Origin: Cryptomeria japonica
Taxonomy: Eukaryota > Streptophyta > Pinopsida > Cupressales > Cupressaceae
DNA length: 64,000 nucleotides
Assembly (NCBI RefSeq): GCF_030272615.1
Contig: NC_081411.1
Span: forward strand, 158,138,471 to 158,202,470
Reading direction: 5' to 3'
The position numbers and the translations under genes are program-made. The notes beneath the pieces are model-generated. The model was not told the origin of the DNA, did not search any database, and saw only the letters and a program-made list of their open reading frames with translations. Of the stretch, positions 35,093 to 47,976 are shown in pieces (the first letter of the stretch is position 1; each line of letters starts with the position of its first letter).

Positions 35093-36345
35093 TATGAAGT
35101 GTTGTGTGATTTAAGAGTGGATTACTTTTGGATAAAATGACAAACATCTATCTTGTGATAATATGTGTTATGATGAATGCATTACTTAATAGTTGAGTAT
35201 TAGAAACTCCTACCTTGTGTATAGATATATGTTTCCTATGAAGTATTCCAATCATTAAAGGAATGAAGACTTTCATTATAGGGCTATCATCAATGCTATT
35301 GTCTTTTATTTATGAAGCTACACAAAGCTCTTTTAATTTTGATCTATGTTTTTAGATTCTGGGAATGTAGATTCATAACATAGATGCTCTATAAATTTTT
35401 TTGTCAAAATGGTTACTAGATTACAGAGGGTCACCATTTTTTATTTTCTAAAAGAGTTAACATCACATACAAATAAAGGGTTTTACTTTTGTATTTTCTT
35501 GACTTTTAAACTTGTTTTGAGCTCTTTTGATAATGCCATGCCCAAAATTTTACACTTGGGTAAAGAATGCAATTAATTTTTTATTTTTTTTAAATACTTC
35601 TCATGATTGATTTATGTCATTGGGTAGAACACATGAATATATTATTTTATATGAATAACTAGTTATGTGATTAATACATCGATGGAACTAGTAGTATAGG
35701 AAGGTCATATGATGTCACAAAATGATATCTAAGTATAGGTAATGAAGAAGGGTAAGAATGTGTACATGGTAGTCACCCTACAATAAGCAGTGGGTTGTGT
35801 TATAATATCTTGCATCACTCTAGCATAACTTGGAACAAGATATCACAATTCTTTATTTATCTATTTATTATTTATTTAATCACGCTTTTCTATTAATGTT
35901 ATTATTCTAGTGTCCATATTTTACTTAATGTTACTACTGCCACCATTTCCAATTATCATACTTATTATTAATGATGGAAATTATAAGCACTCCATTAATT
36001 AACATTATCCCTCTATACCCATAATAAGATTCTCTTAATTTTCATGTAAAGAATCTTAATACCCATGTTATTTATAAAATTATACCCCATATCAAAACAA
36101 CTAATATCTTCATGGACATCATTATTAGCATTAACGTTAATACTTATTTTTAATATTAACATTAGTAATAATACCACCCAAGAACTTAGTTTTCCTCACA
36201 ATGGAATAGTTCAACTAATATACTAAGTTATCAAATTATATATAAATGTATTTTTTCCATTCAATAATTACTTAGTCTATAAATAATATTATTTTATTTA
36301 ACTTTTGTTTCATTTCAAATAATAAATAACTAATTTCATGTATTC
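35093..36345. other. AT-rich spacer, nothing recognised
   Basis: No gene, RNA or transposon terminus can be supported here. Confidence 0.5.
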
Positions 36346-39300
36346 AAAAATAATATTAAAATGGTTAGACTCTTTAACATGCAGAGTCAACATCCCCAAT
36401 CCCGCACTCTCAGATGGAATAGGAACATATCCTGTTGGTAGAAAATATTCCAAATTGTTGGTCAGAAGAAAGCCAAGGATTACAGATCTCTAGAAAAAAA
36501 TCTCACTAATTGACTCCACTCTTTGGAACATGAAATTCAATTACAACCTTCCTCCTCTACCTTGGTTGAAAGGGTCTCTCAGGATAGAGACATCCTTAGG
36601 AAACATCAACAGATCAAAATGGGGGGTACCTTCATGAGAGCCTGTAATCACTGGCTCCAATTTGGAGACAAAGGCTCCAAATTTTTCTTTAACCTTCTCA
36701 AAATAAAACAAAACAAAGAGAAAATTGACAGAATCATAGTATAGGACAAGGAACTCCTAAATATCAATGATATCAAAGATGCTTTTGAAATGTTTTATAA
36801 CACTCTCTTTACCTCAGAGGATAATGAAGCTTCGAAAGATGCTAGAAATAGATGTAATAACATTATCCCAAAAAGGATCTCTGAGAATGAAGCTCTCCTT
36901 CTCAAGACCAAAATATCTATGCAAGAAATTGTTGATGCCATTAAGGCTCTCAAGGATAATAAGGCCCCAGGTCCTGATGGACTCCCTGTTGAATTCTACA
37001 AAGCCAATATTGAGTCAGTCACTAAAGACCTCTATGACATATACACTAAAGCACTTGATGCTGGCACCCTTGGGGAGTCCATCAATAGGAGCATTGTTAA
37101 ACTTATCCCAAAAGATGGGGACAAAGCCCTCATAAAAAATTGGAGGCCAATTACCCTCCTTAACATCTCATATAAAATCCTAGCCAAAGCCCTAGCTTCT
37201 CGCCTTGAGAAAATTCTTCCCAAGTTCATCTATTCTACCCAAATTGGATTCATTAAAGGTAGGTATATCTTGGAGAACCTTGTCACTAGCTTAAAATCTA
37301 TGGAATGGGCCAAGACTTCTAATCAAGATTCTGCCATCTTCCTTGTTGACTTTGAGAAAGCCTATGACAGGGTGGAATGGGACTTCATCCTCATGATGCT
37401 TAAAGCCTTTGGTTTCCCTAGCGAGTTCTGTAAATATGTTCAAATCCTCCTCAAAGATGCCTCTACCCTGATTGAAGATAATGGGACTTTCTCTCAGTCT
37501 ATTCCTCTTTCCATATCCATTAGGTAGGGCTGCCCTTTTGCCCCTGCTCTATTTGTTATTGCCTCGGATGCCTTATTCTACCTCCTAAGAGATGACACCA
37601 TATCTCTTAGAGTTCATGGCATTAAGATGTCAGATGACTCTGAATTGCTCAACATTTAGTTTTCTAATGATACCTCGTTCTTCCTGGAGCTCTCTAAGCA
37701 TAACATTGACTCCATCAATCAAAAACTTGACACCTTCGGTAGAGCCTCTGGTGCTCGTATCTCAAACTCCAAATCTATTCTGCTTGGGTGAAAAGAGAAA
37801 CCCCCAGATTGGCTTCAACAGTTTGGATACTCATGGTGAGGACCCAATAAAATAGTTAGATACCTTGGTATCCCTTTCTCTATCTCTCCCTCTCTTAAAG
37901 ACATGTGGATTTGGGTCAAAGAAAAGATTGATAAAAAGATTAACAAGTGGAACAATAGGTTCTCTCCCTGGCTGGTAGGATTCAAGTCTGCTAGAAGATC
38001 CTTTCTTCCTACAGTATATACTACTCCTCTGTTTGGATGTTCAGTGACTACCAAATTTTTGAAATCCAAAAATCTATCAGATGCTTCCTTTGGTCCGATT
38101 GCAAGGGTAAAAGAAAGGCCCACATGGTCGAATGGATCTGGTGTCACATAGACAAGAAAATTGGTGGGCTGGTTCTTAAGGATCTCAGAACATAAGGAAT
38201 TTCCCTTGCTGCCAAATGAATATTTCATGCTTTGGAAGGAAAAGAACCCTGGAAGATTCTTGTCAGAAATAACATTCAAAATGGTGTCCCCAAGCTTGCC
38301 AAATCTTGGAAAGCCCTCCCCTTTAGTGATCTGGTAGCAGGCGGTTTCTCTATGTCTGTCCAAGGCACTTGGGTATTTAAGTCCATCTGGAAAGCTTGGG
38401 AGCATGAACACAACTTATTGTCAACTCTAGCATTGACTGTAATAACACTCTGCATGGGGAAAGATCAATATGGTTGAATCTCTACCATAATTCTAAACCC
38501 CTTGCCTTAACCCAAGGATGCTCTGCTAGGTGCTAGTATAATAAGGGCATTGAGTATTTTATGGACATCTTGGAACATGATAATCTCATTAGCTGGGAGG
38601 ATCTTAGTAATGAGTATGGCCTCCTTGCCTGGCATAAGAGAACCTACAATATGATTAAAAATGCCTGTGTTTGTCTCAATCTTCCCAGGAACACTGATGT
38701 AGACGCTCACAGATGCCTCTCATTCCTTTGGAAGGATGGTTCCCTCCTCTCCAAGATCAAAGCCAAGTCTATTTACAAATTTCTCAAATATGACAACTCG
38801 TTGGTCGATCACATTAACTCCCTTTGGTATGTTGACTCTAATACCTCTGCTTGGCAGAAAAATTTTGAGAAACTATGGAACTCTCCCATCCCCCTTAAGA
38901 TTAAATGCTTTAGGTGGCAAATCATGCTGGATGGACTACCTATTAGGAATAACTTGTCTGCTTATGACTTATGCTCTATTTGTAGGAAGCTTGAGACTAC
39001 ATGACACATTTTTCTCAACTGCATTTTTGCTAGAGAGGTCTGGTTGATGATTGGAATGTCCCTTACTGAACATGTCTGTACGCTTGATATTATTACTGGT
39101 TTCATTCATGGTCTTAAGAAGGATGCTAACCTATTCTAGAAAATTCTTTCTTCTTTGATACTTTGGTTTATTTAGAAATTTCGAAATGAGGAAAAGTTCC
39201 AAGGCAATGATAGATCTCTTACTGGGTTTTTAATAAAACTCATACGTTATTAAATTATTGTAAAGATATATTTCTTGATGAATGTCAAGAGGGAAAAGTT

Positions 39301-39806
39301 GTTGTATTTCCTCAAGGATGGCCATGCAACTATGTTCATTTATGAGATGAAAGATGGATTTGAATGGGCTAGGATTGCGGAAAACTAGACTACCTTCGAT
39401 GATGCACTAAAGACGCTGATCAAGGAACTCAAGGATAACAGAGGTTCCTACTTTAACAAGCTTGAGATGTTTACTTAGATCCTGGATTGGAAGAAGGTGG
39501 TGTGGATGGAAGGTCCACAAGGCTGGACCACGTGTTTGGAAAATCAGGATGAGATTCTCCAATAGATGCCTAGTATGCTGCTGTAACAATTAGTGTGTTC
39601 CTAGTCCACTTTCTCGAATACTATATAATGCTAAACAATTTCCTTCATGACTCTTTTTGGTATTTGGATGGCTGTATATGTTCAGTCAGTTAGTGTCTTT
39701 GACCTTACTGCTTGATGGTTGAGGCTCTGCCTCCCATTGTTTTTTTGTATAAACTCTCTATATTTTGATCTCTTGATTTTTAATACAAAAAAATTAATAT
39801 TCAAAT
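36346..39806 (+). mobile_element. LINE C, 5'-truncated, with imperfect target duplication
   Basis: The copy aligns with LINE D from D position about 50477 to its end. Its 5' break is at about 36363, and the 3' 'aatac' A-run ends near 39793. Flanks aaaaataatattaaaat (36346-36362) and aaaaattaatattcaaat (39789-39806) differ by one base and one 1-bp indel, consistent with an aged target-site duplication. 5' truncation is typical of target-primed reverse transcription. Confidence 0.85.
36400..39565 (+). pseudogene. LINE C ORF2 (RT to C-terminus)
   Basis: The RT is readable from KALKDNKAPGPDGLPVEFYK through NWRPITLLNISYKILAKALASRLEK in pieces, IGFIKGRYILENLV, LVDFEKAYDRVEW and the region of the catalytic motif (37660, decayed). 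Later come EPWKILVRNN, GTWVFKSIWKAW and the zf-RVT with CSICRKLETT. A stop replaces Gln in SIR-GCP at 37525-37527, where LINE D has CAA. Further stops and shifts follow. The true end is probably TAG at 39563-39565. Confidence 0.85.
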
Positions 39807-40246
39807 ATCACACATATTTATTTATTAAACATGTATAGTTTTATATATGTTTGTAATAAATGACTGAATTTTTAATTTTCAAATGATGATTAAACAATAT
39901 CATCAATGTTCATTTTCTATATTGCATATAAAATTTAAAATTCTTAAATTTCCAATTTAGAAACATCATCAATATATTTAGAGAAATGAATTGTTTACAT
40001 TTAGAAACATCTAAGTTAAAGAAAATAGAAACATTCAATAACAATTATGAAGTTTATTTATATTATTTTTTTCTTTTTATTTAATATTTAATTCAAATTT
40101 CTAAAGGAAAGAAAAGAGATCAAACTTAGAAATTTTATAAAAAATTAGAAACGTCTAAGTTAGAACCTAGATAAATATAATAGCATTAATCATTTAATAT
40201 ATGTCTTAACAATAACCAAATTTTATTTCATCTTATTTTATTTATT
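39807..40246. other. AT-rich spacer, nothing recognised
   Basis: No gene or repeat terminus is visible between LINE C and the inverted repeat. Confidence 0.5.
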
Positions 40247-41468
40247 TGCATCTACATTTTGTATTATCTTTCACTCTTCTGTGACATTCCAGAAAACCCT
40301 TCATTCTTATACTTCTTACCTAGCATTGCACAAGCCAAGAGGGAGGCACTTGGTCAGACAATCAAAAGGGCACACCATATAATCTAATTAGGGGTACTAA
40401 TGGCATCCCCCATCTGATTGAAAGGGCAAAATGTTTCTTTCTTTCTTTCTCTCTTTTTTTTTCTCTTTTTATATTATTGTATTATGTAAACCAAGATCTC
40501 CCAATATTTATGTTTAGTTAACCAATGTTTATTATATTGGTCTACTCTGCACTAGTGACACATAGGCATTATATATGCACACCTACATGCAAACTTGTAA
40601 ATCAATTTATAGATAAGTCCATAAAGAGTTAGCCATGGTACTCTTAATTTTATATACTTGGGTATCTTGGTATTGAGGGTGTTGATTGGTTAGAATATTT
40701 ATGTCTCTATGTATATCGGTTTACATCCCTGAGTTCTTCTTTTTCTTTCTTTCTTTCCCTTGCAATTTAAGTCAGCTTGAAAGGCCGAAATTCAAGTCAA
40801 AATGCAACTAAAAGGTTAAAATTCATCCTAAAAGGCTAAAATGAGAGCAACAAAAGTCACTAAATTGGTTGTTTTAATTGAGAGTTAAAAGAATTAATTA
40901 TGACTTACACATAATAATATTCACGAGAAATGTAATCAATTTACAAATAAGTCCAAAAAGAGTTAGCCATGGTACGCTTCTTTTTTAGCTTAAACCAAAG
41001 CATATGTTAGGCCCTATAAAACCATCGAATCTATAAATGAACATGTACAAAAGATGGGACACATTTATGCTATTATATGAGGTTCAGATGAACATTAATC
41101 TAGTCTAATTCACAAGTTTTCATGCAGGTGTGCCTATATAACGCCTATACGTCGCTAGTACAGAGTAGACCAATTCAATAAACATTGGTTAACTAAACAT
41201 AAATATTGGGAGATCTTGGTTTACATACAATAATATAAAAAGAGAGAAAAAAAAAGAAGAGAGAAAGAAAGAAAGAAACAATTTTCCTTTTCAATCAGAT
41301 GGGAGATGCCATGATACTACCCCTACTTAGATTATATGGTGTGCCCTTTCGATTATCTGACCAGGTGCCTCCCTCTTGGCTCATGCAATACTCGGTAAGA
41401 AGTACAAGAATGAAGGGTTTTCTTGAATGTCACGGAAGGGTGAAAGATAATATAAAATGTAGATGAAA
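40247..41468. repeat. 1.2 kb inverted repeat (two ~360 bp arms)
   Basis: The arms 40247-40602 and 41104-41468 are reverse complements at high identity. Each holds 'gggaggcac', 'agggcacaccatataatcta', a CT-rich run of 'tttc' repeats and 'ggtctactctg'. The spacer is about 500 bp and itself holds a direct repeat ('agagttagccatggta' at about 40627 and 40960). No transposase was seen. It could be a foldback/MITE-like element or two copies of one repeat in opposite orientation. Confidence 0.85.
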
Positions 41469-43567
41469 ACGTATTTGATCATTCATGTATTTATTTGACC
41501 CATGTGGTCGTATTTATTATTGGTTATGTATGCCTTGATGGCAGGATTTAAATGATGTGAACCTTATGTATTCTTCACCCTTTTAATTATCAGATGGGTC
41601 TTGCAGTTGAGCAGACCCAGAGATGTAGCCCACTAGGGGTGAACTTTGATATCATTTTGATGTTATGTGATGTTTATGTTCTTATGTTTCCTTTTTAATT
41701 TAGCATGTATGGATGGAATTATGTTAGAATGCATAATGTGGATTAGATGAAGTTAACTTAAATGTATGTATGTAGTCATCTGATTAAATGCAGTAATTTG
41801 GATCATGAAAAAATGTAGATTTGAATAATGGAATGTATCCAGTTATTGATAATGCAATTAAGTATGCATGGAAATTATTCATTAGTTTATGATGAAATTA
41901 AAGTACATTATGAAATTAGATGCATGCAATATGTTTTAATGAAAATATTGAAGGTGATGTATGGTTTAATTTTATTGGATGAACTTAATCATGTTATCTA
42001 TACCTTTAACCTCAATGGATGAACCTCATCATGTTATCAATATTTTTAATTTACCGAAAGAATTTACCCTTGTTCAAAGGAATTATCCTTTGTTTAAGTA
42101 TTATCTTGTCATTAAGTTAATCAACTTAATTGGATTAATTAGTGTGAGTTGAGTTAGGTTTTGAATTAAGTAATCATGTTGGGAAACTCTTTAGGTGTTA
42201 TTTGAGTCTTCTGTTGTGTTATCTGAACTTATGATATCTCTTTGTATCATTGTGTTGTGTTTAATTTAAAGAAAAAAAAAATATTCACTCTATTCTTGTG
42301 TTTTAGTTTTGTCCCTTCGGGTTTTCCTGGCAGGGCATTACATCACTCAACCATGTGGCTCAAAAGAACCACCCCTCTGTGCTAGGAGATAGTACTAAGA
42401 CCTACTAGAAAACAAAGGAAAGAATACATGGTCTAACAAAACATCGAATCAACTCACAAACATACAAATACACATCAGATTAGACTTCACAAGTATACTA
42501 GGTGACATCTATGAGACTACACACTAATGCACATAAGAGAAGAGTGTCATCACATAGTTTGCCATGGTTATCCTGGTAGGACTCCATAGGCCTTGACCCC
42601 CATCATGGGTTATCCTGGTAGCCTTTCTCAAACCCCCAGCTCCATCAAAATCTAACCCAGACCCAAAATATCCTTTCGTGATGACAAGGTAGATGGTTTG
42701 CCATTGTAGGCCTTCCCACTGCATCCTTAGTCTATATGAGCACTTAACCATGAGCGAGCTAAATTAATCTTTTTTAGTGTTTTAATCTACCCATACCCAT
42801 AATTCATTATTAGGATTATCACTTATTATATAACTTTCGGTGAGTTATCCTTCTTACCACTTTGGGTGCGACCCCCACTTGAAAGCCACTCTCTCTTACG
42901 ACACCACAATCCTACTGAGCTCTAAGGTACGACTCATGATACTAAAATACTCAAGAAGTTAAGACACAATAATAGGTCACTTGGTCATTCAAACCTAGTA
43001 CCTGGGTTGAGTAAAGTGGAGGATGCATTTGAATCATGAAAAGAGACTATAACAGATAAACAACACCAAAAGGATTACATATAACAATTAACAATGATTT
43101 GCACAGAAACTTAATCATAAGACAAACACATAGGTAAAACAAGAAAAAACATCATGATATAAAATAATTTCAGTAATGTTGTTTTTCCATCAATTTTATT
43201 TTGACCAATTTTGCTAAGTTTCCTAATTTTGTTGGATTCAGAAACGAATACAATTTCACTATCCCAATTAAAATAATTCATTAATAATATATCAAAATTC
43301 TCGCAACACAACTAGATCATAAATTAAAAAAAAAGAACATATATAAATATATAAATTTCCCCACCAACTGAATTCCCATTAAATTTCCAAGTTGCGAAAA
43401 ATTATTAATAAACATAAATATTTAATATTTTAATATACTAAAATTAAAACTTAACTTAAAAATGAAATTACCTTAGTCTAAGATAATTATTTTTAATATA
43501 TTAATAAATATTAATATTTATCATTAATATTAAATAATATATAATTACTTTAATTAAAATATTAGTA

Positions 43568-43606
<39 letters not shown>

Positions 43607-43629
43607 ATAATATTTAAAACAAATTCATT
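41469..43629. other. Spacer with LTR-like terminus at 42342
   Basis: No protein gene is supported. Near 42300-42342 the plus strand ends 'cagggcattaca', which on the minus strand is TGTAATGCCCTG, a usual plant gypsy LTR start. A short direct repeat ('ggatgaac-t-atcatgttatc') lies at about 41977-42045. A TA microsatellite lies at 43571-43600. Confidence 0.45.
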
Positions 43630-43688
43630 TCCGCTTTTATTCCTATGTTTTAGTGTGACCCTTTAGGGTTTCTTGGTGGGGCATTACA
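43630..43688 (-). repeat. LTR-terminus-like sequence abutting the rpoB fragment
   Basis: The minus strand begins TGTAATGCCCCACC and continues with words shared with the 42342 terminus (accctaaagggtcac versus acccgaagggac, then 'actaaaaca'). It stops exactly where organelle-like sequence begins, as expected if an LTR element inserted into or next to that fragment. Only the terminus is recognised. Confidence 0.5.
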
Positions 43689-44166
43689 CATATTTTGAAT
43701 TATTAAAAAAGATTAGACAGGGATTAATAGTTAATCTACATAGTACCTCAAATTTACTCGAAATCTCAATTCCTATTGAGGGGGTTATTTTATTTCAAAT
43801 AAGTCGTACACTTCTTAACCCGACAACTCAGACTCATTGCCCTCCTCGGTGGGATTTTCCTTTGAGAGGTTATTGTGTAACCAGTGTATAAGGTCAATTG
43901 GAACGTGCATGAATTATCTGATGGCAAAATTTTGATATATACGCTATTCCTATTGTAATAGGTTGTTCAAAAACCTTCCCTGTTCTTGCATCCTATTATA
44001 ATAGGTTGTTCAAAAACCTTCCATGTTCTTGGATTAATTAATCTATGTTTTCCAGAATGATCAGGTTCAAATACCCATGGATTATTTGTTTGCTCACTAG
44101 CTTTATAAAGCTTAGATAATACTAGCTTTCTATAAGCTTCTCGCTCATACCTTTCGTCAAATGGTG
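43689..44166 (-). pseudogene. rpoB: Nuclear copy of chloroplast rpoB (C-terminal part)
   Basis: The minus strand reads [39 protein letters not shown], then FEQPIIIG, and after a frame change HARS, YTLVTQ and PLKGKSHRGGQ. These are hallmark segments near the C-terminus of the plastid RNA polymerase beta subunit. It is truncated on both sides and has stops and shifts, so it is a nuclear plastid-DNA insertion. A 43-bp tandem duplication (43949-43991 and 43992-44034) interrupts it at FEQP. The part 43689-43840 I cannot assign firmly. Confidence 0.85.
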
Positions 44167-44196
44167 CTATATATATATATATATATATATACATAA

Positions 44197-44249
<53 letters not shown>

Positions 44250-44306
44250 AACATACATGCATACATATACATACATATACATACATATATAAACATACAA
44301 ACATAC

Positions 44307-44343
<37 letters not shown>

Positions 44344-44612
44344 TGTGTATACACGTATATGTATGTACATATATATGCATATATGTATAAATATGTATAC
44401 ATATATATACATATATGTATATATATGTACATACATATACATATATGTATATATATGTATATGTATATCTATATGTATGTATATATATATATGTTTATAT
44501 ATATATACATATATGTGTATATATATATATGTATGTATATGCATATGTATGTATGTATGTTTATAGATATATATATATGTATGTATTTATGTTTATATAT
44601 GTATGTATGTAT

Positions 44613-44675
<63 letters not shown>

Positions 44676-44774
44676 TGTATGTATGTATGTATGTATGTAT
44701 GTATGTATGTATATACATATCTATATATACATATATATATATATGTATATATATGTGTATATATGTATATATGT

Positions 44775-44828
<54 letters not shown>
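44167..44828. repeat. 660-bp compound microsatellite
   Basis: This is a continuous mixture of TA, CATA/GTAT and other alternating purine-pyrimidine repeats, ending in a CA run at about 44786-44826. Long 'reading frames' of Tyr/Ile/Cys/Met repeats in it are artefacts of the repeat. It directly borders the rpoB fragment. Confidence 0.97.
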
Positions 44829-44834
<6 letters not shown>

Positions 44835-47212
44835 GAAGTATTTTGGAGAAAAATTATCGAGTAAAAATTTGTAAAGTACATTTTAGAATGTTAAGTAGTA
44901 ATTGGAAACTTTCCACATCATAGGCAAGTTGCAAATTATAACTAAAAAAGTTGGGAGCTAGAAGAAAATTTGAGGGACATTACATTTTTAGAAATGAAAA
45001 GAATCTTCCCTCTTGATCGTGAGTTTTGAGTACGAATGTTATTTAGAAGGTTTTGGTACCATTTCTCATTCATTCACTTGATATTTTTCTCATTCCTTTT
45101 ATCTTCTTTAGAGGCTCTCAAATCTATCAAGAAGGAGACTAAATAATTAGAGTTTGAAGGTTTCCATGAAGGCTAATGATAGTAGATTGAGGCTCCTCTA
45201 GGTGAAAGTTCCTATATAGTTTTTTATTATGCAAATTGGAACAAATCTGATTAGTTTATTTCAATAGTTTGTAAGACTTTGTTGTGGGTTTATGTGAGTT
45301 GTGTGAGTTTGTAGTTATAATTTTTTTTTAATATTTAATATTATAAATGGAGTCATTTTATGCTATTATTTTTTGCTTATATTAGATATAATATGGTTCA
45401 GATCTTTAGCGATGAGTTGGATTTTTTATGCATTTTGTGTTGCCAAATAGCTCTAGGATTGCAAGCATTTGTGTGATTTTTATTTTTTAGTGTGAGTAAA
45501 CCATTGGTATAGTTTGGGTCAATGGTTCTAATATTATTATATTTCTTTAATCATGTATTGTTTGCTGAAAATATTAATTAATATTTTGGGAATTTTATCT
45601 AGAAGTTAGAGTGGTATCTCTCTATGTTTGAGCTTTGGGTTTTGGGTTCTATTTGATGTCTTTTGTAGAAAAGGAATAGTAATGGTGTCTAATGTATTTA
45701 TTAAAAAATATGATATAAAATCAATTTCAAAATCAGTAATATTCATTTCACATCAGTTGCATTAAGTTTCAAAAAAAATTGGTTGTCTTTTGATGAACAT
45801 TTTGATATACCTAATTTCACTATTTCTCCATTCTTAACAAATATGTAATAGAAGTTTAAAGAATTTTTTTAAACATAATTTAATATTTTATCAAGGGTTA
45901 TTATAGTTGTATAGAGATATTATCTTGATAGCCTAAGGGTTTAATAGGATTTATACAACCTATTCAAAGAGAAAGAATTTGGGTCAACCTAATAGGGAAT
46001 AGTCTATCATTTGGGTCTTTCTTCCCTCCAATCAAGAAAATTATTTGTGCTCACTAGAGAATGTTCTCTCCTTTTATCACTTTACTATCTTCATAAAATT
46101 CCCTCCAAATTCAAATTTCAAACATTCATCTACATCAATAATTTCATTGCTGTCTTTTGTTGTTCATATTAGGAATAGTTGGATGAAAATCCCAACCAAA
46201 TCTTCTCCAGGCTGTCTTGGATAAGCTCTCTCCGAATAGGTAGGTGGGGAGATATCCATTGAGGGTTTTCTAGGCTCAAGGACAATTAATAATTCCAACA
46301 AGCCCAACAGTCATGGCAACACCCACTGCAAATAAATGAATAAGTGAAATCCTACAAACTAGTTCATGATTGAAATACAATCTCTGTATTAATGAAAATT
46401 ATTTTTTTTTTCAAGCACATAGAAACTGTAAAACATAAAACTCTGTGGGATCAGGACAAGTGACTTACCTCAAGATTATGGACAAATTAGTCCCTCCTAT
46501 CAATCATGCTGATGAAAAAGATGGGCAAAGATTGTAGGAAATTGTTTGAAACCCTACCATAGAGGAGGAGAACCAAAACCAAAACCAATATCCATTCAAC
46601 TCTTGCTTCAATTGATTCACATTCACACTAAATGAAAAATGGATCTAAAATAGATTTCATTGCTGAAATCTGATTTGATATGGAGATCATTATTAAATGC
46701 ATGAGAAAATTTAGTTTTGAGGGGTGAGGGAATGAATGTTTCAAGCGCTCGGAGATAGCATCATTTCACCCTAAATCATTATCACAAAAATGCTTACCGG
46801 TAACTGTTTTTAGGCATGAGACAGGTTTGGATGAAAATCTCACACAATATAGTCTATCAATGAAAATAGATATTTTTGAATAATTAATGAAAAATATTTG
46901 AATTTATGATTAAAAGTTATGAAATTATTTTTTATATATTAAAATGATAAAGAAATTTACGATTTTTAAAAAGTATTAAAAAATAAAATGATTTCAAAAA
47001 ATATATAAAATATAATTATGAATAATACATATAATAATTAAGTTTACTTTTTTCAAACAAATATTTGTATTTTATTTTTTATTTAATTTAATTTAACCAA
47101 AATCAAATCCTTTTAATTAGTTTTATTATTTGAGATAAAAAAGAATTATTAAAATCTACAAGTCTATTTAAAAAAAATATTTTATATACAATATTATAAA
47201 TAATAAAAAATG
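44829..47212. other. AT-rich spacer before LINE D
   Basis: No supported gene. A minus-strand hydrophobic stretch (about 46325-46275, GVAMTVGLVGIIN) follows an acceptor-like 'ttgcag' but is too short to call. No transposon termini were identified. Confidence 0.45.
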
Positions 47213-47583
47213 AAAAAAACTATTTAGGAAAAGATGGACGGAAACTTAGAGGGAAAAGAGGATACAGGAAAAAGAATAAGGGACAACAGTAGGGACATAC
47301 AGATTAAGATCAGATACAATGACCAAATAAGGGTGAAATCTCCCAAACCCTCGCCTACATCTTTGAACGAAATCGTAGCTAATTCACATTGCGTCCAGAA
47401 GAAAAAGTTTTAGTCTTGCATAAATCAATCGAGCCAAATGACCCTGTGGCCTTCCATTGTTTGTAGCGGGTGGAGTTTCTGTAAGGATCAGATTGTCGCC
47501 TGGGAAAGCTCAAGGTTCACAACAAAGGAAGGCAGATTGGTAGCTACTACTGCGAGTGTAGACAGAACGAAGAGTTGAGGTCT

Positions 47584-47718
47584 GCAAATGGCCACCGCAG
47601 ACTGCGAACAGCAAATGACCACTGTGGACTGCGAATAACAAACGACAACTGCAGACTGTGAACAACAAATGATAACTGTGGACTGTGATCTGCTACTACG
47701 GGTTGTGGGCTGTGAACA
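47584..47718 (+). repeat. 27-bp minisatellite, five units, in LINE D 5' UTR
   Basis: Five contiguous 27-bp units start at 47584, 47611, 47638, 47665 and 47692. They share 'caaatgacaact' and 'gactg(c/t)gaaca', and the last is the most diverged. The array lies about 360 bp inside the element and 260 bp before ORF1. Tandem 5' UTR monomers are known promoter units in some L1 elements; a role here is inference. Confidence 0.85.
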
Positions 47719-47976
47719 ATGAAGACTATCACACAAGGCTTTGCAAATTTTCAAAGCTTTCGTCCACACCTTGAAGTTGGAAACTGGATCGAGGCATGCT
47801 CGTGGGAGTACTCTTGTGTCTACGTGGAGGGGTTTATCTCCTCCACCTGGTTTGCACCTCCTAACTCACCCATCTACTTGCTCTTTATCTTTCTTTCTTT
47901 CTTTCTATGCTTTGCATTTATTACAAATTACTCCACCCCATCTGCCCCACTCAGCGTGCCCTAACCCTGATTTCCG

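Noticed and set aside
44167-44881. Long frames on both strands rich in Tyr, Ile, Cys, Met and His
   Set aside because: They are translations of TA/CATA/GTAT/CA microsatellite in every frame, not genes.
46275-46337. Minus-strand hydrophobic exon-like peptide after 'ttgcag'
   Set aside because: Only about 15 residues before a stop, no partner exon and no recognisable family.
47488-47769. Minus-strand frame with Cys-Ser-Gln-Ser repeats
   Set aside because: It is the shadow of the 27-bp minisatellite in the LINE D 5' UTR; the periodicity is a multiple of three by chance.
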